A stretch of DNA of 64,000 nucleotides from Amaricoccus sp. (GTDB lineage Bacteria > Pseudomonadota > Alphaproteobacteria > Rhodobacterales > Rhodobacteraceae), in the NCBI RefSeq assembly GCF_017993425.1, contig NZ_JAGOMQ010000010.1, forward strand, positions 1 to 64,000, given 5' to 3'. Positions within the stretch are counted from its first letter, which is position 1, and each line of letters begins with the position of its first letter. Both the position numbers and the translations under genes were made by a program. Below are positions 28,830-36,981 of this stretch, in pieces. The notes beneath the pieces were generated by a model. The model did no database searches. It was not told where the DNA came from and worked only from the letters and a program-made list of their open reading frames with translations.

Positions 28830-30340
28830 TCCTCGCCGCCGCTCAGCGCCAGCGTTCCCGGCGCGACCGGGCGGCGGAGGTCACCGGTCCCCAGCGGCTC
28901 GGTCGGCCGCGCCAGCGCGTAGCGCGTCACCCAGGCGAGCCGCTCCTCGGCCCGGGTGATCGCCACGTAGGCGAGCCGCTTCCACAGCGGCGCGCCGGCC
29001 TCCTCGCGTCCCGACTGCGCCGCCGCCCACAGGTCGGGGGCGAAGACCTGAACCTCCGGCCATTGCGAGCCCTGCGCCTTGTGGATGGTCACCGCGGCCC
29101 CGTGCAGGAACACCGCGCCCATGTTGGCCGCCGTCGGGATGAACGGCTCCTCCGCCCCGGGGCTCTCGATCTGGATGATGCTCGCCACCCCGATCTGCGG
29201 CTCCTCCGCGCCCGGCAGCCACAGCCGCGCGAAGCCCGTCTGCCGGCCGGGGCCGAGATAGATCGCCTGCGCCCCCTTGATCAGCCCGCGCGCCTCGAGG
29301 TCGATGCGCTTGCGGCGATGCTTCAGCGGCAGCTCGATGCCGTCGCAGATCAGCGGCTCCCCCGGCAGCAGCGCATCCGCCGGCGCCCCGTGCGCCCGGC
29401 GGAACGCATCGATCAGCCGCACCCGCGTCGCGTTGCGCCAGACCAGGGCAGGGGCGCGCGCCATCGCCGTGGCATCGACCCGCGGCGCGATGACGACGCG
29501 CGGGTCGCGCGCCGCCGTGGCCTGCACCAGCCGCTCGAACCGGGCGAAGTCGATCGCCGGGTCGCCGAGCGCGTTGGCGAGGTCGATGATCGGATTGCCC
29601 TCGGCCTGGCGATGCACCCGCGCCAGCGTCAGCCGTCGCTCCTCGGGCAGCGTGTCGAACACCATCGCGCCGCCCCCGCCCACCGGCGCGAGCTGCGCGG
29701 GATCGCCGAACAGGATCAGCGTGCGGCAGAGACTCGCCAGATCGTCGAGCTGCTTGGCGTCGAGCATCGAGGCCTCGTCGATCAGCCCGATGTCGAGCGG
29801 CTCCTCGCGCCGTTTCCAGCCCTTGATGAAGTCCGAGCCACGCAGCCCGGCCGCGGCCAGCGCGCCGGGGATCGAGAGATGGACCTTGTAGGACGCCTCG
29901 GCGCGGTCGAGCGCCGCCTCGGTCAGGCCCTCGACCTTGGGCCGCAGGCCCTTGCCGGTCAGCCACTCGGCGATCGCCTCGTAGTCGGGATGATAGAGCG
30001 GCGTATAGAGCACCCGGTGCAGCGTGGTGGCCGGCACGCCCCGGCCGCGCAGCACGCTCGCCGCCTTGTTGGTGGGGGCGAGCACGGCGACGCTCCGCCG
30101 GCTGCGGCCCCGCCGCGCCTCGTAGTCGCCCGAGACCGGCTCCAGCCCCGCCCCGATCAGCCGGGCGACCACGTCGGCGAGGAGCATGGTCTTGCCGGAA
30201 CCGGCCCGGCCCAGCACGGCGAGCGCCTTCTGCGGTCCGCCCTCGGACAGGATCGCGCCCGCCTCGATGTCGACCCCGGCGCCGCGCAGCGTGGCGGCGA
30301 TTCGCGCGAAGGCCGCCGCCTGGTCGTCGGAGAATTCCAA
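28820..30340 (-). CDS. RecD-like ATP-dependent DNA helicase
   Basis: 506 residues, a superfamily 1 helicase of the short RecD/UvrD_C_2 type. Motifs in order: Walker A LGRAGSGKTML (about 42-52), LAPTNKAASVL (Ia), LIDEASMLD (Walker B), FGDPAQLAPVG (III), VTIHKAQGSQWPEV (V) and YVAITRAEERL (VI). Such stand-alone helicases unwind 5' to 3', but their physiological role is not settled. The start is a TTG at 30340 (LEFSDDQAAAF), the furthest upstream one; relatives begin with a similar FSDDQ-A sequence, which supports it, though the ribosome site is poor. Convergent 10-bp overlap with the transglutaminase-like gene. Confidence 0.88.
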   Translation of the reverse strand: MEFSDDQAAAFARIAATLRGAGVDIEAGAILSEGGPQKALAVLGRAGSGKTMLLADVVARLIGAGLEPVSGDYEARRGRSRRSVAVLAPTNKAASVLRGRGVPATTLHRVLYTPLYHPDYEAIAEWLTGKGLRPKVEGLTEAALDRAEASYKVHLSIPGALAAAGLRGSDFIKGWKRREEPLDIGLIDEASMLDAKQLDDLASLCRTLILFGDPAQLAPVGGGGAMVFDTLPEERRLTLARVHRQAEGNPIIDLANALGDPAIDFARFERLVQATAARDPRVVIAPRVDATAMARAPALVWRNATRVRLIDAFRRAHGAPADALLPGEPLICDGIELPLKHRRKRIDLEARGLIKGAQAIYLGPGRQTGFARLWLPGAEEPQIGVASIIQIESPGAEEPFIPTAANMGAVFLHGAAVTIHKAQGSQWPEVQVFAPDLWAAAQSGREEAGAPLWKRLAYVAITRAEERLAWVTRYALARPTEPLGTGDLRRPVAPGTLALSGGEDQA

Positions 30341-30406
30341 GGAGAGCCGTCCCCGCGCCGCCGCCGTCGCTCCGGTTCTACCGGGCGGCGGCGGCGCCGG
30401 CCAGCC

Positions 30407-31039
30407 TCAGGCCGCGGCCTCGGTATACGCCGGCGCCGAGAACGAGGCGTCGAACCAGCGCTCGGCGAGCGCGGTCGGGATGCCCGAGCGCTGCGAGATG
30501 GTGCGGCGCGCCTCGTCGGTGAAGGTCCAGATGCCGACGGAGATGCCCTCGCGGCCCTCGCCGTCGGTGCCGATCACGTCGGGCGAGAAGCCGATGCGGC
30601 CGTAGATCCGCGGCATCCGCGCGTCGAAGACGCCGAGGCACTGCTCGAGGCCGAAGCGCAGCCCGAACTCGCAGCCCGCCAGCATCAGCGCCGCGGCGAC
30701 GCCGGGACCGGCGTTCGGGGCGAGGCAGAACCGGGTGACCTCCCAGATCATCGGGCTCTCGATGCGGACGCCGTCGGTCAGGTGCAGGAAGTGCTCCGCC
30801 GTCATCGTCCGGCCCAGCGTCGGCAGGCAGCGCATAGACCCGCCATGCCGGCCGTCCGGGCCTTCCCAGATCACGTAGAGCGGGTTCAGCTCGTCGTACT
30901 GATCCGTCTCCTCGCCGGCTTCATTCACGGTGACGTCCCAGTTGAGCCGCTCCTTGAACTGGGCGGCACGATCCTGAAGCATCGTCTTCCTCAGGTAAGG
31001 GAAGTTGTCGAGCTGGTCACCGTAGACGAAGCGGATCAT
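30407..31039 (-). CDS. luxI: Acyl-homoserine-lactone synthase (LuxI family)
   Basis: 210 residues. LuxI enzymes make N-acyl-homoserine lactone signals from S-adenosylmethionine and an acyl carrier. Family residues visible: RAAQFKERLNWDV (conserved Arg, Phe and Trp at about 24-36), DELNPLYVIWEG (the Asp-x-Asn-x2-Tyr region at about 50), GSMRCLPTLGRTM (Arg of the active site at about 68) and WEVTRFCL (Glu and Arg at about 100). ATG 31039 follows GAAGGAACGC. No luxR gene is adjacent; the only one in the window is at 52.2 kb. The acyl chain length cannot be read from sequence. Confidence 0.95.
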   Translation of the reverse strand: MIRFVYGDQLDNFPYLRKTMLQDRAAQFKERLNWDVTVNEAGEETDQYDELNPLYVIWEGPDGRHGGSMRCLPTLGRTMTAEHFLHLTDGVRIESPMIWEVTRFCLAPNAGPGVAAALMLAGCEFGLRFGLEQCLGVFDARMPRIYGRIGFSPDVIGTDGEGREGISVGIWTFTDEARRTISQRSGIPTALAERWFDASFSAPAYTEAAA

Positions 31040-31056
31040 TTGCGCGTTCCTTCAGA

Positions 31057-31085
31057 ATTCGTTCGTATCGAATACACGGACGAAT
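31057..31085. promoter_or_regulatory. Palindromic sequence upstream of luxI
   Basis: ATTCGT (31057-31062) and ACGAAT (31080-31085) form an inverted repeat, and inside lies the perfect palindrome TTCG-TAT-CGAA (31062-31072). It starts 18 bp before the luxI start codon, in the 5' leader. It could be an operator for luxI control but is unlike published lux boxes; the role is a guess. Confidence 0.3.
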
Positions 31086-31226
31086 CCTAACAATCTCCGA
31101 GCGTGCGCTCACCATGATTGCCGCGCAACGATCGCCGTTCGCTCCCTGCCCGCGGCGCGCAACGGCTCCCCGGCGCATTGACGGAGAGGCCCCGCTTAGC
31201 TAGATACTTAGTCAGAGGAGAAGCCC

Positions 31227-31457
31227 ATGAAGACGGTCAACATCCACGAAGCCAAGACCAACCTCTCGCGCCTCGTCGCCGCCGTCGAGGCGGGCGAGGA
31301 CGTGGTGCTGGCGCGCGCCGGCAAGCCCGTGGCCCGCATCGTCCCGCTCGACCGCCCGGCGCCCAAGCGGCGCTTCGGCTCGATGAAGGGCCGCGCCGCG
31401 ACGACGGACGCGTTCTTCGAGCCCCTCCCGGACGAGGAACTGGCCCGCTGGGAGTAG
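31227..31457 (+). CDS. Phd/YefM-family antitoxin
   Basis: 76 residues. The N-terminal half MKTVNIHEAKTNLSRLVAAV and EAGEDVVLARAGKPVARIVPL is the Phd/YefM DNA-binding fold that neutralises a toxin and represses its own operon. The acidic, Pro-rich tail (DAFFEPLPDEELARWE) is the toxin-binding arm, a common VapB-like ending for partners of PIN toxins. ATG 31227 follows GAGGAGAAGCCC. The toxin gene starts 6 bp after the stop. Repeats CTTAG either side of CTAGATA upstream (about 31195-31212) may be the autoregulatory operator. Confidence 0.9.
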   Translation: MKTVNIHEAKTNLSRLVAAVEAGEDVVLARAGKPVARIVPLDRPAPKRRFGSMKGRAATTDAFFEPLPDEELARWE

Positions 31458-31463
31458 CGGCCG

Positions 31464-31853
31464 ATGGCGCGCCTGCTCCTCGACACCCACGCCCTGCTGT
31501 GGTGGCTCGACGGCGACAGGCGGCTGTCCCCGCGAGCGCGCGAGGCGATCACGGCCGAATCGAGTCAGGTCGTCGTCAGCGCCGCCTCCGCCTGGGAACT
31601 CACCACCAAGCATCGGCTCGGCAAGCTCCCCGCGGCCGCGGACGTCGCCCGCGATGTGGCGGGCTGCCTGCTGGCCCAAGGATTCGGCGAGCTGCCCGTC
31701 ACGGTCGGAGACGCGGAGCGCGCCGGGCGGCTTCCGGGGCCACATGCCGATCCGTTCGACCGGATGCTGATCGCCCAGGCGCTCGGCGGCGATCTCGAGC
31801 TGATCTCGAACGAGACCGCCTTCGACGCCTACGGGGTTCGCCGGCTCTGGTGA
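31464..31853 (+). CDS. vapC: PIN-domain ribonuclease toxin (VapC-like)
   Basis: 129 residues, PIN-domain endoribonuclease. The acidic active-site residues are present: Asp in LLLDTHALLWWL (about residue 7), Glu in ASAWELTTKHRLGKL (about 44), and two Asp in HADPFDRMLIAQA (about 94-97), with the usual ending SNETAFDAYGVRRLW. VapC toxins cut tRNA or rRNA and are held in check by the antitoxin encoded just upstream. The ATG 31464 is 6 bp after the antitoxin stop. It converges on ychF 10 bp away. This subgroup is often annotated as type II toxin-antitoxin PIN toxin. Confidence 0.9.
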   Translation: MARLLLDTHALLWWLDGDRRLSPRAREAITAESSQVVVSAASAWELTTKHRLGKLPAAADVARDVAGCLLAQGFGELPVTVGDAERAGRLPGPHADPFDRMLIAQALGGDLELISNETAFDAYGVRRLW

Positions 31854-31863
31854 GGCCCGCGCC

Positions 31864-32961
31864 TCAGGTGTTGAACAGGAAGTGCAGCACGTCGCCGTCG
31901 GCGACCCGGTAGGTCTTGCCTTCCGAGCGCATCTTCCCCGCCTCCTTCGCCCCCTGCTCGCCGCCGAGCGAGACGAAGTCGTCGTAGGCGATGGTCTCCG
32001 CGCGGATGAAGCCCTTCTCGAAGTCGCCGTGGATCACGCCCGCGGCGGCGGGCGCCAGCGTCCCGGCCGGGATAGTCCAGGCCCGCGCCTCCTTCGGCCC
32101 GACGGTGAAGTAGGTGGCGAGCCCGAGCAGCCGGTAGCCCTCGTGGATCAGCCGGTCGAGCCCGGCCTCCTCCAGCCCCATCGCCGCCAGGAACTCCGCC
32201 CGCTCGGCATCGTCGAGCTGGGCGATCTCCTCCTCGATCGCCGCCGAGATGACGACGCAACCCGCCCCCTCGGCCTTCGCCTTCGCCTCGACGGCCGCCG
32301 AATGGCGGTTGCCCGTCGCCGCCGCGGCCTCCTCGACGTTGCAGACGTAGAGCACCGGCTTCGCGGTCAGGAGCTGCAGCAGCCGCCAGGCCCGCGCGTC
32401 CTCCGCCGCCACCGCGACGGTCCGCGCCGGCCGCCCCTCGGCCAGCGCCGCCCTGGCCGCCTCCAGCAGCCGCGCCTGATCGGCCGCGTCCTTGTCGCCG
32501 CCCTTGAGCTTGCGCACGAGCCCCGCGAGCCGCTTCTCGACGCTCTCCAGATCGGCGAGCATCAGCTCGGTCTCCACCGTCTCGGCGTCGGCCACCGGAT
32601 CGACCCGCCCCTCGACATGGGTGACGTCGTCGTTCTCGAAGCAGCGCAGCACATGCGCGATGGCGTCGCATTCACGGATGTTGGCGAGGAACTGGTTGCC
32701 GAGCCCCTCGCCCTTCGACGCCCCGCGCACCAGCCCGGCGATGTCGACGAAGGTCATCCGCGTCGGGATGATCGCCTTCGACCTGGCGATCTCCGCCAGC
32801 CGGTTCAGCCGCGGGTCGGGCAAAGCCACCTCGCCCACGTTCGGCTCGATCGTGCAGAAGGGAAAGTTCGCCGCCTGCGCCGCCGCGGTGCGGGTCAGCG
32901 CATTGAACAGCGTCGACTTGCCGACGTTCGGCAGCCCGACGATCCCGGTCCGAAAGCCCAT
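31864..32961 (-). CDS. ychF: Redox-regulated ATPase YchF
   Basis: 365 residues. YchF (OLA1) is an Obg-family protein that prefers ATP over GTP, associates with ribosomes and is involved in stress responses. G1 [17 protein letters not shown] (about 6-22), G3 [20 protein letters not shown] (about 75-94), and the altered G4 NVEE (about 205), which explains the ATP preference, are visible. The C-terminal TGS-like domain holds [13 protein letters not shown] and [13 protein letters not shown]. Start at ATG 32961 after GGGAGGGAAC; an in-frame extension to 33018 lacks a ribosome site. Confidence 0.96.
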   Translation of the reverse strand: MGFRTGIVGLPNVGKSTLFNALTRTAAAQAANFPFCTIEPNVGEVALPDPRLNRLAEIARSKAIIPTRMTFVDIAGLVRGASKGEGLGNQFLANIRECDAIAHVLRCFENDDVTHVEGRVDPVADAETVETELMLADLESVEKRLAGLVRKLKGGDKDAADQARLLEAARAALAEGRPARTVAVAAEDARAWRLLQLLTAKPVLYVCNVEEAAAATGNRHSAAVEAKAKAEGAGCVVISAAIEEEIAQLDDAERAEFLAAMGLEEAGLDRLIHEGYRLLGLATYFTVGPKEARAWTIPAGTLAPAAAGVIHGDFEKGFIRAETIAYDDFVSLGGEQGAKEAGKMRSEGKTYRVADGDVLHFLFNT

Positions 32962-33055
32962 GTTCCCTCCCGCGGCGGCGTGAGAGGGGCCTCTACGCAA
33001 CCGGGCCGCCACGCGCAAGCGCAGGCGGCCCGGCCGGCTGAAAGCGGAAGGCCGC

Positions 33056-34189
33056 CTACTGCATCGCGGCGCGCGGCGCGCCCATGCGCGAGACGCCGTA
33101 GTGCTGGGCGAGCCGCTCCAGCGCGATCTTCAGCACCACCTTGCCCGACCGCGCCGACCAGCCGAGCCGCTTCTCCGCCGTCTCCAGCCCCTCGAGGAAG
33201 CAGCACACGCGGAACACGATGTCCGAGAGCCCCGGCCCCAGCGCCTCCATCGCCTTGGCGACGCGCACCCGCGCGTCCTGCGGCCCCTCGGCCTGCCCGC
33301 GCCCGGCCTGGAGCTGGCCCCGCCCGCCGGCGGTCAGGAACCGGTCCCAGTTCTGCGCCACCCGCGGCCCCATCTGCGCCAGCTCGAAATCCTCGCGCAG
33401 CCGCTCGCCCGCCTCGATCAGGTCGGCCGCCAGGTAGGCCACCCCGTCCTTGTCGCGCTTGCGGCCGAGCACGCTGAGCGGGCTCTCGGCCAGGTTGAAG
33501 CGCAGCCGCCGCTCGCCGGAGCCGTCCTCGTCCATCACCTCGCGCTCGGCGAAGAAGCGGTGCTGCTCCTGGAACGGCGACTGGAACGACGATTGCCCCT
33601 CGGCGAAGCCGTCCACCAGCTGCGGCCCCCGCGCCATCCGCTCCTCGGTCAGCAGCCGCTTCAGCGCGGCGCGGCCGACCGGCGTGATCGCGTAGCAGGC
33701 GATCTTGCCGGCCTTCTCGCAGGCGATCCATTCCTGCAACGCGAAGGCGTGCGCCACGTCGCGATCGACGACGGCGATGCGGTTCTGCTTGCCCGGCACG
33801 ACCTCGCGCAGCACGACCGCCTTCTCCATGGTCGGCGCGACCGCGAGGAAGGCGCCCTTCTCGCACAGCCGGCGCAGGATCCGTCGCGCCTCGCGGTCGA
33901 TCCGCGCGGCCGCCGGATCTTCCTGCTGCGCGCCGGAGCGCAGGGCCTGGTGGGACATGAGCGACAACTCCTCGTTCGTTGTTACATCGGCGCGAAGCGG
34001 CTGCGTCCGGCCGAGGCGCTCGAGCGCCTCATCGACCAGCGGATCGTCGCGCCAGGCCTCGACCCGGCGCACCTGCCGCAGGATCGTGGAGGCATGGCAG
34101 CCCTTGGCCCGCGCCAGCGCCCGGATCGGAACGCCGCCCGCGGTATGGGCGAGATAGACGGCCGCGGCGTCGGGCAACCAGGTCGGCAT
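33056..34189 (-). CDS. DUF6456 helix-turn-helix protein
   Basis: 377 residues from ATG 34189. The N-terminus reads PTWLPDAAAVYLAHTAGG then VPIRALARAKGCHASTILRQVRRVE, a helix-turn-helix. The C-terminal half (about 200-370: RRLRFNLAESPLSVLGR, GERLREDFELAQMGPRVAQNWDRFL, LSDIVFRVCCFLEGLETAEKRLGWSARSGKVVLKIALERLAQHYG, each only outlined here) is DUF6456, a family of Alphaproteobacteria with unknown function. I chose 34189 because GGGGGGCC precedes it and family members begin at this WLP-A motif; the frame stays open to a GTG at 34252. It is divergent from the DUF6477 gene across an AT-rich region. Confidence 0.82.
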   Translation of the reverse strand: MPTWLPDAAAVYLAHTAGGVPIRALARAKGCHASTILRQVRRVEAWRDDPLVDEALERLGRTQPLRADVTTNEELSLMSHQALRSGAQQEDPAAARIDREARRILRRLCEKGAFLAVAPTMEKAVVLREVVPGKQNRIAVVDRDVAHAFALQEWIACEKAGKIACYAITPVGRAALKRLLTEERMARGPQLVDGFAEGQSSFQSPFQEQHRFFAEREVMDEDGSGERRLRFNLAESPLSVLGRKRDKDGVAYLAADLIEAGERLREDFELAQMGPRVAQNWDRFLTAGGRGQLQAGRGQAEGPQDARVRVAKAMEALGPGLSDIVFRVCCFLEGLETAEKRLGWSARSGKVVLKIALERLAQHYGVSRMGAPRAAMQ

Positions 34190-34252
34190 CGGCCCCCCCG
34201 ATCCGCGCGCCGGTGGCATGGAAGCGGCTGACGCGACGCTCGCTTGAGACAC

Positions 34253-34457
34253 AGCGATGACCCCGGAATGACCAATTTTCGCAAAACTCGTCCTATGGTT
34301 GATTCGTAAAAAGGGTCTTAACGAATACTAATATCGTTATAATTCAAGTAGTTAATTTAAACTACGAGCGCACGATACATCCTATGGTTGTGCAACACCC
34401 CTCCGCGCCGTGCCACATCGGCCCGTGTCGAGAACAAGCTCCCGAGGGACCACGAAC
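34253..34457. promoter_or_regulatory. AT-rich divergent regulatory region with flanking direct repeats
   Basis: The gap between DUF6456 and DUF6477 is far richer in A and T than the rest of the window. An 11-bp direct repeat TCCTATGGTTG occurs at 34291-34301 and 34380-34390. Between the copies lie a near-palindrome ATTCGTAA/TTAACGAAT (about 34303-34326) and GTAGTT-AATTTA-AACTAC (34348-34365), the latter with perfect 6-bp arms. The layout suggests two operators for one dimeric regulator controlling both genes, or an old insertion. Confidence 0.5.
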
Positions 34458-34751
34458 ATGACCGCTTCCATCGCCGCTCTCACCGACCTCCGCCGGCCCA
34501 AGATCCTTGTCCGCGCCGCCCGCGCCGGCATCGCCGAGTATCGCCGCGACCGCGACCTGAAGCGGCTGGTGCGCGCTTCCGCCGACGCGGCGCCCGGCGA
34601 CTCCCTCCAGCCGCTGCTCGCCGAGGAGCGCCGCCTCGAGACCACCCGCACCACCGGCGGCGCCACCTACAACATCCACCGCCACGTCGCCGTGCTGACC
34701 GCGCTCCTCGCCGAGGCGCGCCTCCTGCCGGCGGCGGCCTCCGCCGCCTGA
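34458..34751 (+). CDS. DUF6477 family protein
   Basis: 97 residues, soluble and basic at its centre. Family pattern: LTDLRRPKILVRAARAGI, AEYRRDRDLKRLV, then LLAEERRLETTRTTGGATYN and IHRHVAVLTALLAEARLL. DUF6477 is confined to Rhodobacterales and related groups and has no known function. It lies divergently beside the DUF6456 gene, an arrangement I recall from other members of the group, which suggests the two act in one process or are co-regulated. ATG 34458 follows CGAGGGACCACGAAC. A short GC stem (34761-34777) follows the stop. Confidence 0.8.
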   Translation: MTASIAALTDLRRPKILVRAARAGIAEYRRDRDLKRLVRASADAAPGDSLQPLLAEERRLETTRTTGGATYNIHRHVAVLTALLAEARLLPAAASAA

Positions 34752-34887
34752 GGAACCCGGGGGCGGCGCCGCCGCCCTCGCGAAGGCGAAGGGGCCCGCC
34801 CGCCATGCCCGGCCGACGCCGCGCTTGCGGGCCGCGCGGCTTTCCCGGTAGCCTCGTCCCGCCAGTGGCGTCGGCCGGGGATCCGGG

Positions 34888-35421
34888 ATGGGAGACGAGT
34901 CGCAGCCGGAAAGCCGCTGGAGCTTTCACAAGGAAGAATACATCGCGCTGCGCGCCGCGATCGACCGGCACGAGAGCCAGCGCTCCCGCCTGCAATACGC
35001 CACCGTCTTCGGCTCGATCCTCATCACCTGGGGCATCATCCGCGTCGACACCCGCAGCTACGCGGAGCCGATGCTCGCCCTCCTCAGCCTCGCGCCGCTG
35101 GTGCTGTTGCTCTCCGGCTGGCTGATCGCCCGGACCCATGACATCCGTCTGCGCGAGATCGAGACCTACCTCCGCGAGCTCGAGCGCCGCTTCGCCTGGC
35201 AGGGCCGCGGCTGGCAGGCCTCGCTGGAGCCCGCAGCCGCCGCCGGGCGCCGCCGCGGCCGGGCGATCTGGCCCACCGCCATCCTCTTCCTCGGCATCGG
35301 CCTGATCGAGGCCGGCGTGCTGGCCATGAACCTCCGCCACCCGCACCCGACCGTGCGCGTGCCGGAATGGCGCTACGACAGCGACGCCGCCGCGCCGGAC
35401 GCGCTCGACGTCGTCCGGTAG
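34888..35421 (+). CDS. Membrane protein of unknown function
   Basis: 177 residues. An N-terminal amphipathic segment (HKEEYIALRAAIDRHESQRS) leads to two close hydrophobic helices (YATVFGSILITWGII, about 40-54, and MLALLSLAPLVLLLSGWLIA, about 64-83). A cytoplasmic helix with IRLREIETYLRELERRF follows, then a third hydrophobic helix (TAILFLGIGLIEAGVLAM, about 133-150), ending in a short hydrophilic tail. I know no family for it; helix-rich membrane proteins of this shape are common as orphan genes. ATG 34888. It converges on the MttB-family gene 6 bp away. Confidence 0.7.
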   Translation: MGDESQPESRWSFHKEEYIALRAAIDRHESQRSRLQYATVFGSILITWGIIRVDTRSYAEPMLALLSLAPLVLLLSGWLIARTHDIRLREIETYLRELERRFAWQGRGWQASLEPAAAAGRRRGRAIWPTAILFLGIGLIEAGVLAMNLRHPHPTVRVPEWRYDSDAAAPDALDVVR

Positions 35422-35427
35422 CCGCCC

Positions 35428-36981
35428 CTACGCGAAGGCATCGGGCTCGCTCGCCTTCCGCCGGGCGACGTAGTCGGCGAGCGCATCGGCGATGGCGGGA
35501 TCGAGGCCGGGCTTCTCGTATTCCGCCAGGATCTTCCGCAGCCGGCGGTTCGCCAGCGTGACCGAGTCGGGCTCGCCCGCCTCGGCCCAGGCCTCGTAGG
35601 GCCGGTAGTCCAGAACCTCCGTCCGCCAGAACGCGGTCTTGAAGTTCGCCTGGGTATGGGCGCAGCCGAGATAGTGCCCCCCCGGCCCAACCTCGCGGAT
35701 CGCGTCGAGCGCCTGGCCGTTCTCGGAGAGGTCGATCCCCTCGGCCAGCGAGTGCAGGACGCCGAGCTGGTCGGCGTCCATCACGAACTTCTCGAAGCTC
35801 GTCACCAGCCCGCCCTCGAGCCAGCCGCAGGCGTGGAGCATGAAGTTGACCCCGCCGAGGAGCGCGGCCTGCAAGGTGTTGGCGGTCTCGTAGGCCGCCT
35901 GCGCGTCGGGCAGCTTCGAGCCGCAGAGGCCGCCGCCGGAGCGGAACGGCAGGCCGAGCCGGCGCGCGAGCTGGCCCGCGCCCCAGAGGATCTTCGAGGC
36001 CTCGGGCGTGCCGAAGGTCGGCGCGCCGGAATTCATGTCGATCGAGGTGACGAAGGCCCCGAAGATCACCGGGCAGCCCGGGTTGATCAGCTGGGAATAG
36101 GCGATCCCCGTCATCGCCTCGGCCAGGACCTGGGTCAGCGTGCCGGCGACCGAGACCGGGGCCATCGCCCCGCCGACGATGAACGGCGAGACGATCGTCG
36201 CCTGTCCGGCGGCGGCGTAGACCTCGAGCGCGCCCATCATGGTGGCGTCGAAGACCAGCGGCGAGTTGACGTTGATGAGGCTCGTCATGAAGCATTCCGG
36301 CCCGACCCGGTCGGCGCCGAAGAGGAGCCTGCACATCTCCACCGAGTCGGCCGCCCGCTCGGGCGCGGTCACCGAGCCCATGAACGGCTTGTCGGACAGC
36401 GTCATGTGGGCGTGCAGCATGTCGAGGTGGCGCTTGTTCACCGCGACGTCGGTCGGCTCGCAGAGCGTGCCGCCGGAATGGTGGACCCATTTCGACATGT
36501 AGCCGAGCTTCACCAGCTCGCGGAAGTCGGCGATCGTGGCGTAGCGGCGGCCCTTCTCGAGGTCGCGCACGAAGGGCGGCCCGTAGACCGGGGCGAGGAC
36601 GAGGTTCTTGCCGCCGATCTCGACGTTGCGCTCGGGGTTGCGGGCGACCTGCACGAAGGACGGGGGCGCGGTGCGGCAGAGGCTGCGGGCGAGGCCGCGG
36701 GGCAGGTGGACCCGGTCGCCGCGCACGTCGGCCCCGGCCGCCTTCCAGCGCTCCAGCGCCTCTGGGTTCTCGGAGAAGCGCACGCCGATCTCCTCGAGCA
36801 GGAGGTCGGCGTTCGCTTCGATCAGCGCCAGCCCCTCCTCGTCGAGGATCTCGTAGTTGGGGACGCGCCGGCGGATGAAGGGCGCGGCCTCGATGCGGGG
36901 CGCGGTCCGTTCGGCCCGGCGCGCCGCCCCGCCGCCGCTGCGGCGCCTCCCGCCGGCTGCCGCCTCGCTGACGTCGCTCAT
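35428..36981 (-). CDS. MttB-family (non-pyrrolysine) trimethylamine methyltransferase-like protein
   Basis: 517 residues, TIM-barrel family of MttB. True MttB uses pyrrolysine encoded by in-frame TAG; here the reading frame has no internal stop, so this is the non-pyrrolysine group, whose known members demethylate quaternary amines such as glycine betaine or carnitine onto a corrinoid protein. Family segments: VPNYEILDEEGLALIEANA, VHHSGGTLCEPTDVAVN, PECFMTSLINVNSPLVFD, SGGGLCGSKLPDAQAAYE and GGVNFMLHACGWLEGGLV. ATG 36981 follows GGAGGATGCG. No corrinoid protein or methyl acceptor gene is nearby, so the substrate is open. A palindrome TTCACGCGTGAA lies upstream at 37110. Confidence 0.88.
   Translation of the reverse strand: MSDVSEAAAGGRRRSGGGAARRAERTAPRIEAAPFIRRRVPNYEILDEEGLALIEANADLLLEEIGVRFSENPEALERWKAAGADVRGDRVHLPRGLARSLCRTAPPSFVQVARNPERNVEIGGKNLVLAPVYGPPFVRDLEKGRRYATIADFRELVKLGYMSKWVHHSGGTLCEPTDVAVNKRHLDMLHAHMTLSDKPFMGSVTAPERAADSVEMCRLLFGADRVGPECFMTSLINVNSPLVFDATMMGALEVYAAAGQATIVSPFIVGGAMAPVSVAGTLTQVLAEAMTGIAYSQLINPGCPVIFGAFVTSIDMNSGAPTFGTPEASKILWGAGQLARRLGLPFRSGGGLCGSKLPDAQAAYETANTLQAALLGGVNFMLHACGWLEGGLVTSFEKFVMDADQLGVLHSLAEGIDLSENGQALDAIREVGPGGHYLGCAHTQANFKTAFWRTEVLDYRPYEAWAEAGEPDSVTLANRRLRKILAEYEKPGLDPAIADALADYVARRKASEPDAFA

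Noticed and set aside
28742..31090. 782-codon plus-strand frame opposite the helicase and luxI
   Set aside because: Runs antisense through two well supported genes; sequence is low-complexity.
35428..36981. Pyrrolysine-type MttB with read-through TAG
   Set aside because: The frame has no internal TAG; it belongs to the non-pyrrolysine group.
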